A stretch of DNA of 64,000 nt from Arcanobacterium pluranimalium (GCF_016907845.1 NZ_JAFBCS010000001.1:1798001-1862000), one strand, 5' to 3'; shown: positions 1-9,261, counted from the stretch's first letter. The notes: a model not told the origin generated them from the letters alone. Translations and numbers: made by a program.

Positions 1-494
1 AAAGCGCGCCACAATATCACAAAACACAATGCGTCAAATATCAACACTCCCAGCATGACCCAAAAGTGCACCGGCCCAAAATCGACGTCGCCAATCACAA
101 GATGCGTTATCGATGCAATATTTAAATCGCCTTCCAAAACCGCATCTTCATGCAGGTGAATCTTCGAAAATACAGTCGAAAGCATCACCACGCCCAGCGA
201 GAACAGCGCCGGGAAGAACACGCCGATCGTCGCGTCAGCATTGACGAGGCCAGTGAGACGCAAGGCTTCAGAAGCAAATACGATGATCATTCCCATGAAC
301 GCTGCGCCTATAATGAGTCCCGGCGAATCGATTGAGCCAATGATCCACGCTGCCAAGACGATCCCTGGCAGCATGCCGTGGCTCATAGCGTCTGCAAACA
401 TCGACTGTTTGCGCACCACCAAAAACACCCCAGCAACGGCGCACGTAATCGAGGTAATTATCGCCAGCATCAGTACCGAAATTGCCACACTCAT
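1..494 (-). CDS. metal ABC transporter permease, second subunit (C-terminus beyond window edge)
   Basis: Inner-membrane permease of a TroC/TroD-, MntC/ZnuB-like metal importer. It is incomplete: the reading frame runs off the left edge of the window. The start ATG shares one base with the TGA stop of the preceding permease gene (TGATG), which implies translational coupling. The visible N-terminal ~164 residues begin MSVAISVLMLAIIT and contain the family pattern of helices plus a Q-S-M-F-A-D-A-M-S-H-G stretch, comparable to the Q-S-L-L-S-D-V-I-G-H-A of its neighbour. Two different permeases plus one ATPase and one binding protein is the usual make-up of heterodimeric Mn/Fe importers. Metal preference cannot be read from the sequence. 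Confidence 0.85.
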   Translation of the reverse strand, partial: MSVAISVLMLAIITSITCAVAGVFLVVRKQSMFADAMSHGMLPGIVLAAWIIGSIDSPGLIIGAAFMGMIIVFASEALRLTGLVNADATIGVFFPALFSLGVVMLSTVFSKIHLHEDAVLEGDLNIASITHLVIGDVDFGPVHFWVMLGVLIFDALCFVILWRA

Positions 495-1429
495 CAGTGC
501 GCTCCGATCTCTTGCGCGATTCGCCGCTGTAGTTCACGACGACGCCGCACCCGCCGTATTTTTTGCATCACCAAGGATCGTCGTGGCGAGCATACGAGTG
601 AAAATAGCAGTGTAAATGTAAGTATCAGCACGATCACAGGCCCGGTGGGCACTGAACCAAGCGAGACTGATAGCCAGGTGCCGAGCACCGAGGATAGACC
701 TCCTACTAGTCCTGCAATAATCGCCATTGGCAAGAGCCGATTAGCCCATTGACGAGCTGCAGCGGGCGGAATAATCGCAAAGGCCACCATCAGGATTAGA
801 CCCACTGCTTTCACTCCAAGCACAACAGCTACTACTGTAGGACCAAGCAATAATGGCGTGAGAAATTTGGGCGAAAATCCTTGCACACTCACGAATTGCG
901 GATCGAAACAAAATGCGGAGAATTCTTTTCTGAACAGGACGACGATCACCAAACACATCGCACCCAAAACGGCAATCGTTAATACATCAGAAATCGTCAA
1001 CGACGTCGCCGATCCAAGCAAAGCCGAGGAAATCCCTCCTTTACCAGGGAAGCTCCCGTGAATGATAACTCGTAGCAGCACGAGGCCTCCTCCGTAGAAG
1101 AGGGCGAGCATAACAGCCATCGTGGTGTCGTCGCCAAGAGGCGTCGTGCGCGCAATCCAATCAGAGAGCAACACTGCCACAAGAGCAGCTAAAACGGATC
1201 CAATCACGAGCACAATCAAAGAGCGTCCATCAACGCCAAATACCGCCGATGCCACGATGAACGCGCCCATCACACCGAGGGTGGAGGCATGACCAATCAC
1301 GTCTGATAGCAAAGACTGGCGTCTTACGTACAGAAAACAACCGAGCACCCCGCATACCAGCCCAATCATGAATGTGCCGATCGAGATGATTCGATAAGAG
1401 TGAGTAGAAAGAAAAGCGATCAAATCCAC
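494..1429 (-). CDS. metal ABC transporter permease, first subunit
   Basis: Membrane permease (311 aa) of the ABC-3 family (MntB/TroC/ZnuB-like), partner of the ATPase encoded just upstream. Eight or so hydrophobic segments are visible (for example around residues 15-35, 60-80, 85-105, 170-190, 200-225 and 250-275). The Q-S-L-L-S-D-V-I-G-H-A motif near residue 37 is typical of the family. It ends in a basic, probably cytoplasmic tail rich in Arg. The start is GTG at 1429, with a GAGG ribosome binding site that lies inside the last codons of the ATPase gene; only 6 bases separate the two genes. The stop overlaps the next permease start. Confidence 0.9.
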   Translation of the reverse strand: MDLIAFLSTHSYRIISIGTFMIGLVCGVLGCFLYVRRQSLLSDVIGHASTLGVMGAFIVASAVFGVDGRSLIVLVIGSVLAALVAVLLSDWIARTTPLGDDTTMAVMLALFYGGGLVLLRVIIHGSFPGKGGISSALLGSATSLTISDVLTIAVLGAMCLVIVVLFRKEFSAFCFDPQFVSVQGFSPKFLTPLLLGPTVVAVVLGVKAVGLILMVAFAIIPPAAARQWANRLLPMAIIAGLVGGLSSVLGTWLSVSLGSVPTGPVIVLILTFTLLFSLVCSPRRSLVMQKIRRVRRRRELQRRIAQEIGAH

Positions 1430-1435
1430 GAGCAG

Positions 1436-2194
1436 TTACCTCACCGGCGTCTTCGGCTGCATCAACAGCGGCACTTCGATGTGGTGAGCAACGCCGTAAG
1501 TTTTTTCGACCATATGTGGGTGGAACACATCGTGGATCGGACCAGCAGCAGTTACACATTTATTGAGTAACAGCACCCAGGAGCAAAAATTCGCTAACGT
1601 GGACAGATCGTGGTGCACAAGCACGATGGTTTTTCCTTTCGCGCGCAAATCAATGAGCGCCTTGACTATTGCCTTTTCCGAGGCAGCATCCACTCCGGCA
1701 AACGGTTCGTCCATCAAGATCAAATCAGGATCTGCCACAAGCGTGCGCGCTAAAAATGTGCGCTGTTTTTGCCCGCCAGATAATTGTCCGATTTGCCGTT
1801 CAGCTAGATGAGATATACCTACTTGTTCAAGCGTTCGCCATACGGCATCTTTTTGTTCGGAGCGCGGGCGTCGCAGCCATCCGAGGGAGCCATAGGTTCC
1901 CATCATCACGACGTCGTAAACGGTAGCAGGAAAATCCCAGTCCACGTCGGACTGCTGCGGCATATATCCTATGCGTTTACGCACGTGGCGAAGTTGTTTC
2001 CCGAAAAACGCTGCTTCGCCCGCAAGTGTGGGAACCAAATCGAGCATAGCTCGCATGAGTGTCGATTTTCCTGCTCCATTAGGGCCAACTATCCCCATAA
2101 TTTCTCCTGCAGGAAGCTCAAAGCTCACCCGATCAAGCACTAACTCTTCTCGGTAAGCAACACACATATCAGTCACGCTCAATACCGGTGTCAT
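1436..2194 (-). CDS. metal ABC transporter ATP-binding protein
   Basis: Cytoplasmic ATPase that powers the metal importer. Walker A is GPNGAGKS near residue 38, the ABC signature is LSGGQKQR, Walker B is LILMDEP, and a switch His follows in VLVHHD. The reading frame opens 9 codons further upstream (2221). I place the start at ATG 2194 (protein beginning MTPVLSVTDMC) because GGAGG lies 7-11 bases before it and family members begin at this point. Order is binding protein, ATPase, permease, permease, all on the minus strand with short gaps, so this is one operon. Confidence 0.92.
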   Translation of the reverse strand: MTPVLSVTDMCVAYREELVLDRVSFELPAGEIMGIVGPNGAGKSTLMRAMLDLVPTLAGEAAFFGKQLRHVRKRIGYMPQQSDVDWDFPATVYDVVMMGTYGSLGWLRRPRSEQKDAVWRTLEQVGISHLAERQIGQLSGGQKQRTFLARTLVADPDLILMDEPFAGVDAASEKAIVKALIDLRAKGKTIVLVHHDLSTLANFCSWVLLLNKCVTAAGPIHDVFHPHMVEKTYGVAHHIEVPLLMQPKTPVR

Positions 2195-2266
2195 CACACT
2201 TTCCTCCAAATAAAACGGCATATGCTACGGAACGTCATGCAGACGTATCTCTTCTATGCACTGCTC

Positions 2267-3232
2267 TTACTTGTTTCCTAGTCCCTTGGCAATCGCCTCA
2301 GTGTTGTGTTTTAGCACGCCAAGGTAGGTGTTTACTGGTTCTTTGTCTCCCAAGGAATCAGCGAAGAGTTCTTCGTCAGATATCTTGACGTCCCATCCTT
2401 TTGACTTCACATTTTCTTGAAGTGATTTAACTGCCTGTGGATTTTGGAGATTATCTACAAAGATCGTCTTGATTTTCTTGGTGGCGATCATTTGGGCGAG
2501 ATCGTTGAGTTCACTTGCAGATTTTTCAGCTTCGGACGTCACGAAATCTGTTGCGAAAATCTGGAGGTTATAACGTTTGCCAAGGTAGTTGAAGGCATCG
2601 TGACCCGTCACGAGATTTCGCTGATCGGCCGGAATACTCGATAGAACTTTTTTCGCTTGAGCGTCAGCTTCATCGATCTTCTTATTGTAGGACTTGGCAT
2701 TTTGTAGGTATTGATCGGCATTCTTTGGATCGAGTTTACCTAGATGCTTGGCGACTTCTTCTACTACGAGCTGCCAGTTTTCTGGTGAGTTCCAGATGTG
2801 TGGATCGTGCAGCTCATGACCCGCGTCGTCTTTTTCGGGCCATGGAAGCAGTTTGTCTTTGGGCAATTGATCACCGACGGCGATCTGCTTCTTTCCCATT
2901 CCTTGTAGCTGTTTCGTCATCAGCGCTTCCAGGTGGAGTCCATTCCAGACGACGGCGTCGGCCGCGTTGAGCTCTTCAATGTCTTTGGTGCTGGGCTGGT
3001 AGGTATGAGGGTCACCTCCTGGCTTGACCATGGTGTACACCTTGGCTCCCGGTGCGATATTACTAACGGCGTCTGCCAAATATCCGGTGGTGGCAAATAC
3101 CCGCAAGGAGCTTTCTTTAGCACCGGAATTCATGGAATCTTTAGATTTTTCACCTGTTGAACACGCACTCACTGCAAGTGCCATAAGCGATGCTGTAATC
3201 AATGCGAGGGAACGCTTAAATTTGCGGCGCAT
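2267..3232 (-). CDS. metal-binding lipoprotein of ABC importer (ZnuA/MntA/PsaA family)
   Basis: Extracytoplasmic, lipid-anchored solute-binding protein (cluster A-I) that captures a transition metal for the ABC importer downstream. The N-terminus has Arg/Lys residues, a hydrophobic core and a lipobox V-S-A-C with the acylated Cys at residue 24. The mature part shows the family's metal-ligand regions: G-G-D-P-H-T-Y-Q-P-S (His near 77), H-D-P-H-I-W-N (about 143-149), T-G-H-D-A-F-N-Y and a late acidic D-N-L-Q-N-P segment. The pattern with a short His loop suits Mn/Fe or Zn binding. A ribosome binding site GGAAGG precedes ATG 3232. First gene of the operon, behind a DtxR-type operator at 3278-3296. 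Confidence 0.92.
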   Translation of the reverse strand: MRRKFKRSLALITASLMALAVSACSTGEKSKDSMNSGAKESSLRVFATTGYLADAVSNIAPGAKVYTMVKPGGDPHTYQPSTKDIEELNAADAVVWNGLHLEALMTKQLQGMGKKQIAVGDQLPKDKLLPWPEKDDAGHELHDPHIWNSPENWQLVVEEVAKHLGKLDPKNADQYLQNAKSYNKKIDEADAQAKKVLSSIPADQRNLVTGHDAFNYLGKRYNLQIFATDFVTSEAEKSASELNDLAQMIATKKIKTIFVDNLQNPQAVKSLQENVKSKGWDVKISDEELFADSLGDKEPVNTYLGVLKHNTEAIAKGLGNK

Positions 3233-3277
3233 AGATATCCTTCCGATAGTATGAGAACAGTAGTCAAGAAAAACTAC

Positions 3278-3296
3278 TTAGGTTAGCCTATCCTTA
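3278..3296. promoter_or_regulatory. DtxR/MntR-type iron/manganese repressor operator
   Basis: The 19-base palindrome TTAGGTTAGCCTATCCTTA matches the known DtxR-box consensus (TWAGGTTAGSCTAACCTWA) at 17 of 19 positions by my count. It sits 45 bases upstream of the binding-protein ATG, where it could block the promoter. This suggests that the metal importer is repressed when Fe(II) or Mn(II) is plentiful. No regulator gene lies in the window. Confidence 0.75.
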
Positions 3297-3412
3297 CTGA
3301 CGGCTTTAGAGAATGACTTTTATCCTATTCGTCCACTTAGTGCCCTATTGCACACTATCACTTTTGGAAATAACTATCGCTACGAAGAGGTACTGTGGCC
3401 AGTTGGTGCATC

Positions 3413-3457
3413 AATGCGAGTGTGGGTGGGAAAAGTATTCCCACCCACACTCGCATT
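3413..3457. terminator. 20-bp perfect hairpin downstream of putA
   Basis: A 20-base stem (3413-3432 with 3438-3457) with a 5-base loop, containing GTGTGGGTGGG and its complement. It lies 28 bases past the putA stop and upstream of the metal operon promoter. There is no clear U-tract on either side, so it is a strong hairpin but not a classical intrinsic terminator. Confidence 0.6.
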
Positions 3458-3484
3458 CGATCAACTCATCTTCTCAGCACTTGC

Positions 3485-6400
3485 TCAGATAATAACCTCA
3501 TCGCTCAATCGCGTTGGATTGCCAAAGCGGTGATTCGTAAAGGAAACCGCCTGCTCTTGCACAAATGGAATGAGTTCCACTCGCGCATTGAGCGTTACCG
3601 GACCACTCCACACGGCCACATCAGCAACCGACTCTGCCGGAAGCTCCGCCATCAATGCCGAGGCATCGCCGCCAATCAGACGAATTCGCGCATCAAAACC
3701 AGCGTGTTTCGCCCAGGCCGCTACCGAAGCCCGGAAATCGGCGTCGCTCTCCAAGCGCAACGACACACCGTGAGCCGTGAGGAAAGACTGAACCTGCTCA
3801 GGTAGATCAGTAGGCGCCGAAACGTCAAGCTTAGCTCCTACGGCCAATGCGGCACCCGCAAGCGCCGCGAGTTGCCAGTGCGCCTCTCCCTCGCTCAACC
3901 GGATAGTCACCGCCGCAGGGCGATAACGGAGCACATTGCGCTCCACTCCCAGATCAGATGGATCATGACCAACCCCGAACTCACGGCCAATTTCCACATC
4001 GGCAGAGTGCAGTAAGGTGCTCAAGAAAACTTGATCTTCGCCATTCCCTAGTTCGTTGGCTTTGACAAGCACCGGCATACTCAAGGTTCCCTCGGGCACA
4101 TTCGCCACACTTTCATCGCGCTTGAAGCTACCAAGCCCAAAGAGATAGGACGGCCCACCAGCTTTAGTACCAGCACCAACCGCGGAACGCTTCCATCCTC
4201 CGAACGGCTGACGGCGCACAATCGCACCTGTAATACCGCGGTTCACATAAGCATTACCTGCTTTAACGTTCTCCAACCAGTAATTAATCTCATCAGGATC
4301 GAGCGAATGGATACCAGCGGTGAGGCCAAAATCGGTGGCATTTTGAAGTTCGATTGCTTCCTCAAGCGTCTGGGCAGTCATAATGCCCAAAATCGGACCG
4401 AAGTACTCCGTGAGATGGTACTCAGAACCAGGCTTAACCCCAGCCCGCACACCCGGACTCCACAACTTGCCCGAATCGTCAAGCTGCTGAGGTTTGATTG
4501 CCCAGCTCTCCCCCTCACCAAGCGTAGTCAATCCACGCAGCAATTTACCTGCAGCTGGCATAACAAGTGGACCCATCTGCGTTTCAAGATCCCACGGCCA
4601 GCCCACGCGCAAAGACTTCACGCCATCAAGCAACTGCCTGCGGAAACGCTCGGATCGAGCCACAGACCCAACCAAAATAACCGTCGAACAAGCTGAACAC
4701 TTCTGCCCCGCGTGTCCGAATGCCGAGGTAATCACGTCCTTGACCGCAAGATCAAGATCAGCATGTGGAGTGACGATAATCGAATCTTTACCCGAAGTTT
4801 CGGCAAGTAGACCCAGGTCAGGACGCCAAGACTTGAACAACTTTGCCGTGTCGATGGAGCCTGTCAAGATCACCCGATCAACCAGCGGATGAGTAATAAG
4901 CTCCTTGCCCAGCTCACGCTCAGAAAGATCCACAAACTTGAGCAGTTCGCGCGGCACGCCTGCGTCCCACATAATCTGAGCCAATACTGCGCCCGTACGC
5001 GCTGCTTCCGAAGACGGCTTAAATACCACGCCAGATCCTGCCGCAAGTGCAGCTAGCACTCCGCCTGCCGGGATCGCCATCGGGAAGTTCCACGGCGGAG
5101 TTACGACGACGACGCGTGACGGCTCGTAAATCGCTCCAGGTAGGTTATCCAACAGTTTAGCCTGCTCAGCATAGTAATGGGCGAAATCCACTGCCTCAGA
5201 AACTTCTACGTCACCTTGATCGAGCGCTTTTCCAGCTTCTGATCCAGCAACTTCGATGAGCTCAGCACGGCGCTTAGCCAGCTCGATACCCACTCGATGA
5301 ATGACTTCAGCGCGTTCAGCCCCAGATTTAGCTGCCCATGCAGCGCCTGCTTCCGCCGCTTCGCCCACAATTTTGTTGAGAGCCTCAACGTCGTCAACAC
5401 GCGCATCCTTCAGTACTTTGGCACCGAGCGTGGAATCCTTCATACGACCAGCAATTTCGCGTGCCCACTTCTGGTTGGCAGGCAAGGACGGATCCGAGTC
5501 TGGGGTGTTTTGGAACGTCCACTCCCCGTTTTCATCAACGAGGTAAGAACGCAGCACGTCTTCGCTCTCAGCAGTGCGATCCTGTAGACGACGCGGCCCA
5601 ACGGCGTCGGAAAATGCGTGCGAAAGCGCCGCATTGAAACGTCCCCGCTCGCGCGCAAGCAAACTTTCGTCGTCGGCAATCTCGAAGATAGACGACATAA
5701 AGTTCGCAGGCAAAGCGTTCTCTTCGAGACGTCGCACCAGGTAGGCAATTGCAACGTCGTACTCTTCAGGGTTCACGACCGGAACGTAGTAGAGCAAATG
5801 CCCCACATCTTTCGTCATCGCCGCAGCTTGCGGAGCCGCCATACCCGAAAGCATCTCAAACTCCACATCGTTACCATTCAAAATACCGCGGTCTTTGGCG
5901 AGTTCAAACGCGAAAGCAGCAGTGAAAAGGTTCATTCCTGCCACGCCAATATTGACGTTCTTAATATGCTCTGGACGCAGCGCATACTCGAGAACACGGA
6001 TATAGTTCGCATCTGTGTGCTCTTTGCTCGGCTGTGTCACCAGCTCCCAGCCGTGCACCGCCGCAGCCACACGTTCCATCGAGAGGTTAGCACCCTTGAC
6101 CACACGCACCTTGATCGGAGCGCCGCCATTGGCAACGCGAGCCGCTGCCCATTTTTGCAGGTCTTCCATTGCTGGTAGGGCATCGGGCAAATAGGCTTGA
6201 AGCACGATTCCGGCGCGCAGTTCGTGGAATTCCGGACGCTCAAGAATTCGTTTGAACACATCGATCGTCATATGAAGGTCGTGGTATTCTTCCATATCCA
6301 AATTCACGAATTTCTTTGGCGAGTACGAATTTGCCCGCGTATAGAGAGGAAGTAGCGCATCGACGGCGTTCTCAACTGCTTCCTCATATGCCCACGGATT

Positions 6401-6949
6401 ATGAGGGCCAATGACCGCCGAAACCTTCATCGAGACGTAATCAACGTCGTCGCGCTCGAGAAGCTTGATCGTGTCTTCCATGCGTTTAGCTGCTTCTTTA
6501 TTGCCAAGCACAGCTTCACCCAAGAGGTTCATGTTCAGACGCGCACCTTTTGCTTTGAGTCGCGCGATAGAATCCGTGAGCCCTTTTCCTTTGGCGTCAA
6601 GTACGAGGTCGCCCACGAGCTGCTGAAATACTTTCGTTGCAGCAGGTACGACGACGCCGGGGAACATTGGCGCCACCACGCCACCGAGTTTCAACGGGGC
6701 GCGCAGGTAGCTTGGCAAGAAGCTAGGCCCCTGTGAAGCTAATTTCGCAATCGTTTGAGCTGCAACTTTCTTATCTTCAGGGCGAATAACACCGTCGACG
6801 AACTCGACTGTGAAGTCTAGTCCCTTGGGGTCTTGGAGCGTCTTTGCAAGGAGTAGTGCAGCGCGATCGTTGGGGTAATTTTTGGAATCTGCCAGCCAAT
6901 GCTGAGCACGCGTTTCAGCGCGGCGACCAATTTCTTCAAAGTTCATCAT
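3485..6949 (-). CDS. putA: bifunctional proline dehydrogenase / L-glutamate-5-semialdehyde dehydrogenase (PutA)
   Basis: Two-step proline oxidation to glutamate: an FAD proline dehydrogenase domain (about residues 20-450) feeds the NAD-dependent P5C dehydrogenase domain (about 500-1000). Family signs: the PRODH barrel segments Y-V-S-M-K-V-S-A and R-V-V-K-G-A-N, ALDH cofactor motif P-W-N-F-P-M-A-I-P, catalytic region F-G-H-A-G-Q-K-C-S-A-C with Cys751, and E-T-S-G-K. A C-terminal extension of ~150 residues follows the ALDH core. The frame opens at GTG 6964, but AAAGG lies 6 bases before ATG 6949, so I take that as the start. No DNA-binding N-terminal domain is visible, so this is not an autoregulating PutA. 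putP lies directly upstream on the same strand. Confidence 0.93.
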   Translation of the reverse strand: MMNFEEIGRRAETRAQHWLADSKNYPNDRAALLLAKTLQDPKGLDFTVEFVDGVIRPEDKKVAAQTIAKLASQGPSFLPSYLRAPLKLGGVVAPMFPGVVVPAATKVFQQLVGDLVLDAKGKGLTDSIARLKAKGARLNMNLLGEAVLGNKEAAKRMEDTIKLLERDDVDYVSMKVSAVIGPHNPWAYEEAVENAVDALLPLYTRANSYSPKKFVNLDMEEYHDLHMTIDVFKRILERPEFHELRAGIVLQAYLPDALPAMEDLQKWAAARVANGGAPIKVRVVKGANLSMERVAAAVHGWELVTQPSKEHTDANYIRVLEYALRPEHIKNVNIGVAGMNLFTAAFAFELAKDRGILNGNDVEFEMLSGMAAPQAAAMTKDVGHLLYYVPVVNPEEYDVAIAYLVRRLEENALPANFMSSIFEIADDESLLARERGRFNAALSHAFSDAVGPRRLQDRTAESEDVLRSYLVDENGEWTFQNTPDSDPSLPANQKWAREIAGRMKDSTLGAKVLKDARVDDVEALNKIVGEAAEAGAAWAAKSGAERAEVIHRVGIELAKRRAELIEVAGSEAGKALDQGDVEVSEAVDFAHYYAEQAKLLDNLPGAIYEPSRVVVVTPPWNFPMAIPAGGVLAALAAGSGVVFKPSSEAARTGAVLAQIMWDAGVPRELLKFVDLSERELGKELITHPLVDRVILTGSIDTAKLFKSWRPDLGLLAETSGKDSIIVTPHADLDLAVKDVITSAFGHAGQKCSACSTVILVGSVARSERFRRQLLDGVKSLRVGWPWDLETQMGPLVMPAAGKLLRGLTTLGEGESWAIKPQQLDDSGKLWSPGVRAGVKPGSEYHLTEYFGPILGIMTAQTLEEAIELQNATDFGLTAGIHSLDPDEINYWLENVKAGNAYVNRGITGAIVRRQPFGGWKRSAVGAGTKAGGPSYLFGLGSFKRDESVANVPEGTLSMPVLVKANELGNGEDQVFLSTLLHSADVEIGREFGVGHDPSDLGVERNVLRYRPAAVTIRLSEGEAHWQLAALAGAALAVGAKLDVSAPTDLPEQVQSFLTAHGVSLRLESDADFRASVAAWAKHAGFDARIRLIGGDASALMAELPAESVADVAVWSGPVTLNARVELIPFVQEQAVSFTNHRFGNPTRLSDEVII

Positions 6950-7023
6950 GAAATACCTTTTCACTGAGAATGCACTAGCAACAGTGCGCTTTTGTTGTGA
7001 TTTAATGAAAATATTGCTTTACG

Positions 7024-7070
7024 CGCCAAATACCCCGTCCTACCCTTTCGGACAAAACGGGGCATTTGCG
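7024..7070 (-). terminator. hairpin between putP and putA
   Basis: Interrupted stem: CAAAT and CCCCGT pair with ACGGGG and ATTTG around an inner CC/GG pair. It lies just beyond the putP stop (minus strand) and is followed leftward by AATATTTTCATT. It probably ends most putP transcripts ahead of putA. Confidence 0.5.
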
Positions 7071-7088
7071 ATCGACGCAAAAGACAAG

Positions 7089-8648
7089 TTAACGAATAAC
7101 CTGTCCATCTGGATTGAACTTCAGCGCTTCATAGGCTGAACCGGCGCCGTATTCGGCGTCTATCTCAGCACCAGTAGCACGCGAAAGCCTAACTGCGGCG
7201 GTGAACTCAGCATCAATCTCAGGATTGAATTTGTACGTAAGCAAAGACACCGCATACGCCACAAGTGTTGCAAATAGGAATCCGGGCAGAATCTCATACA
7301 GACCGAAAATCTTGAATGCACCCCAGATACCTACAGTCACAGCTCCGGTTACCATTCCAGCTAAAGCACCTTGCCATGTGAGCTTACGCCAGTACAGAGC
7401 CAAGACGACGATCGGGCCAAACGCCGCGCCGAACCCAGCCCAAGCAAAAGCGACCAAGTTAAGAATCGAATCCGTCTTATACCAGGCAAAAACAGCAGCT
7501 AGAACCGATACAGCCAAAACAGTCAGTCGGCTGATAGTCAAGCCATAAGAAGCATCAGCCTTACGATTGCCCTTGGCATTGAAGATGTCCTCCACAACCG
7601 CCGAAGACGTCACCAAAAGCTGTGAGGAAATGGTCGACATGATTGCGGCGAGAATAGCTGCGAGCATAAATCCAGCAATAATCGACGGGAACATGCTCTG
7701 ACCAGCAATAATAAAGACAGATTCTGCCTTTTCTTTCCCAACTTTAAAAAGGCCAACATTATGTGCGGCGATTCCAACCATGGCCGTGCCACCAGCACCG
7801 ATAACTGAGAGCAACATCCAGCCGATTCCAATTCGGCGAGCTTGCTTCGCTTCAGATGGACTGCGTAGAGCCATGAAGCGAACGATGATATGCGGCTGCC
7901 CAAAGTATCCCAAGCCCCAGGCCAGAGCCGAGATTACGCCGATTACAGTCGCGCCTCCAAAAGGCGATACGAAATGCGGATTTTCGGCCATGATCCCATC
8001 AGCGAGATTTCCGAAGCCACCAAGCGCAATAACACCTGCAATCGGAACAGCAACGAGAGCGGCCAGCATCATCAGACCCTGCACCATATCGGTCCACGAA
8101 ACAGCCAAGAAGCCGCCAACGAGTGTGTAGAGAACTACCACTCCAGCCACCAAAGTCATGCCAAGGTGGTAATCCATACCAAAGGCAGACTCAAAGAATA
8201 CGCCGCCAGCAACCATGCCAGACGAGACGTAGAACGTAAAGAACACGAAGATAATAAGTCCTGCCACAATCCGGACAGAACGGCTTGAATCGCGCAAACG
8301 ATTACCAAGGAATGAGGGAACCGTAATCGAATTGCCTGCCACTTGAGTGTAGGAACGTAGCCGCGGTGCTACGACTTTCCAGTTTACCCAAGCTCCCACA
8401 GTAAGACCGACGGCAATCCATGCTTCAACAAGACCACTGATATACAGCGCGCCTGGTAGACCCATCAGCAGCCATCCAGACATATCCGAAGCTCCTGCGG
8501 ATAGAGCTGCAACCGTTGGGTTAAGATCACGCCCACCGAGCATATAATCGTCCACATTTTTTGTGCGGGTATATGCCCAAATTCCAATGATGACCATCGC
8601 TACGAAGTAGATAATCATCGCTATTGCTTGACCAGTTACTTGATCCAA
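7089..8648 (-). CDS. putP: sodium/proline symporter (PutP)
   Basis: Na+-coupled proline uptake protein of the SSS family with 13 predicted membrane helices. It supplies substrate to PutA encoded next to it. Typical segments: A-L-S-A-G-A-S-D-M-S-G-W-L-L-M-G-L-P-G in the second helix region, R-L-R-S-Y-T-Q, and G-Y-F-G-Q-P-H-I-I-V-R-F. The open frame extends to 8747. However, GGAGAGGAG followed 6 bases later by TTG at 8648 gives a normal-length N-terminus (MDQVTGQAIAMIIYF), while the upstream extension does not look like a PutP N-terminus. TTG 8648 is therefore preferred; ATG 8687 (MAFVCAAL) is the alternative. Confidence 0.9.
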   Translation of the reverse strand: MDQVTGQAIAMIIYFVAMVIIGIWAYTRTKNVDDYMLGGRDLNPTVAALSAGASDMSGWLLMGLPGALYISGLVEAWIAVGLTVGAWVNWKVVAPRLRSYTQVAGNSITVPSFLGNRLRDSSRSVRIVAGLIIFVFFTFYVSSGMVAGGVFFESAFGMDYHLGMTLVAGVVVLYTLVGGFLAVSWTDMVQGLMMLAALVAVPIAGVIALGGFGNLADGIMAENPHFVSPFGGATVIGVISALAWGLGYFGQPHIIVRFMALRSPSEAKQARRIGIGWMLLSVIGAGGTAMVGIAAHNVGLFKVGKEKAESVFIIAGQSMFPSIIAGFMLAAILAAIMSTISSQLLVTSSAVVEDIFNAKGNRKADASYGLTISRLTVLAVSVLAAVFAWYKTDSILNLVAFAWAGFGAAFGPIVVLALYWRKLTWQGALAGMVTGAVTVGIWGAFKIFGLYEILPGFLFATLVAYAVSLLTYKFNPEIDAEFTAAVRLSRATGAEIDAEYGAGSAYEALKFNPDGQVIR

Positions 8649-8840
8649 AGCAAACTCCTCTCCGAGTGCGGCACAAACAAATGCCATTTCTCGGAACAAT
8701 AGTACGTATAGGCCCTTAGTCACAAGCGATTTGGAAAAATATCTCATATTGAGATAGATCTAATGAGCTTCAGCTTATATGCTAAACATCTATTTATTGG
8801 CTCAAAGTAGCCAAAAACGGGAATCCCCTTATGCGTTAGA

Positions 8841-8873
8841 TAAAAATCTGGCTCCGCACAATGCGGAGCCAGA
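8841..8873 (-). terminator. intrinsic terminator of rpmF
   Basis: A perfect 12-bp stem TCTGGCTCCGCA / TGCGGAGCCAGA (8847-8858 and 8862-8873) with loop CAA, followed on the minus strand by TTTTTATC. It lies 21 bases past the rpmF stop. Confidence 0.85.
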
Positions 8874-8894
8874 AAAGTTTACGAAAAAGTTCGC

Positions 8895-9056
8895 TCAGTC
8901 GAGCAGACCCTTCTGTGCAGCCTTAGCCAAACGGCGTGGGATTCGCACCTCGCGACCACCAAAGCGAACAGTCTGAAGCTCAGTAAGCTCAGCTTTCCAC
9001 TGGGAGCGGCGAGAGCGGGTGTTGCTGCGAGACATCTTGCGCTTTGGAACTGCCAT
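8895..9056 (-). CDS. rpmF: 50S ribosomal protein L32, zinc-free form
   Basis: A 53-residue protein beginning [20 protein letters not shown], the invariant L32 N-terminus, and ending in [16 protein letters not shown]. The usual two CxxC zinc motifs of L32 are absent; no cysteine occurs at all. This makes it the C-minus type also known from mycobacteria. The start ATG 9056 is preceded by AAGGAGCGG, a strong ribosome binding site. It is a single gene with its own terminator. A longer frame on the same strand overlaps it but codes for no recognisable protein. Confidence 0.93.
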   Translation of the reverse strand: MAVPKRKMSRSNTRSRRSQWKAELTELQTVRFGGREVRIPRRLAKAAQKGLLD

Positions 9057-9261
9057 TCCAACCGCTCCTTCCTAACTTAGCGGGTTCATATCAAACCCGG
9101 TACAGACTTGAGGCTCAATAAAATTTACTTGAGCAGACAAACGTCTACTTTAGCTCAGTTTGCATACAATAATCTAGTTCGCAGCCTGACTTTGTGCTGA
9201 GGAACACCACACATTTTCTCAAGTGAACCACCATCACTCTCCCGCAACTCACAATAACTGT

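Noticed and set aside
241-615. Long plus-strand frames opposite the transporter, putA, GTPase and ilvC genes
   Set aside because: They lie antisense to well-supported genes, have low-complexity Arg/Ser-rich products and no ribosome binding sites.
8879-9061. A 60-codon open frame on the minus strand overlapping rpmF
   Set aside because: Its product has no family features, while the +1-shifted frame inside it encodes a complete L32. It is a shadow frame.
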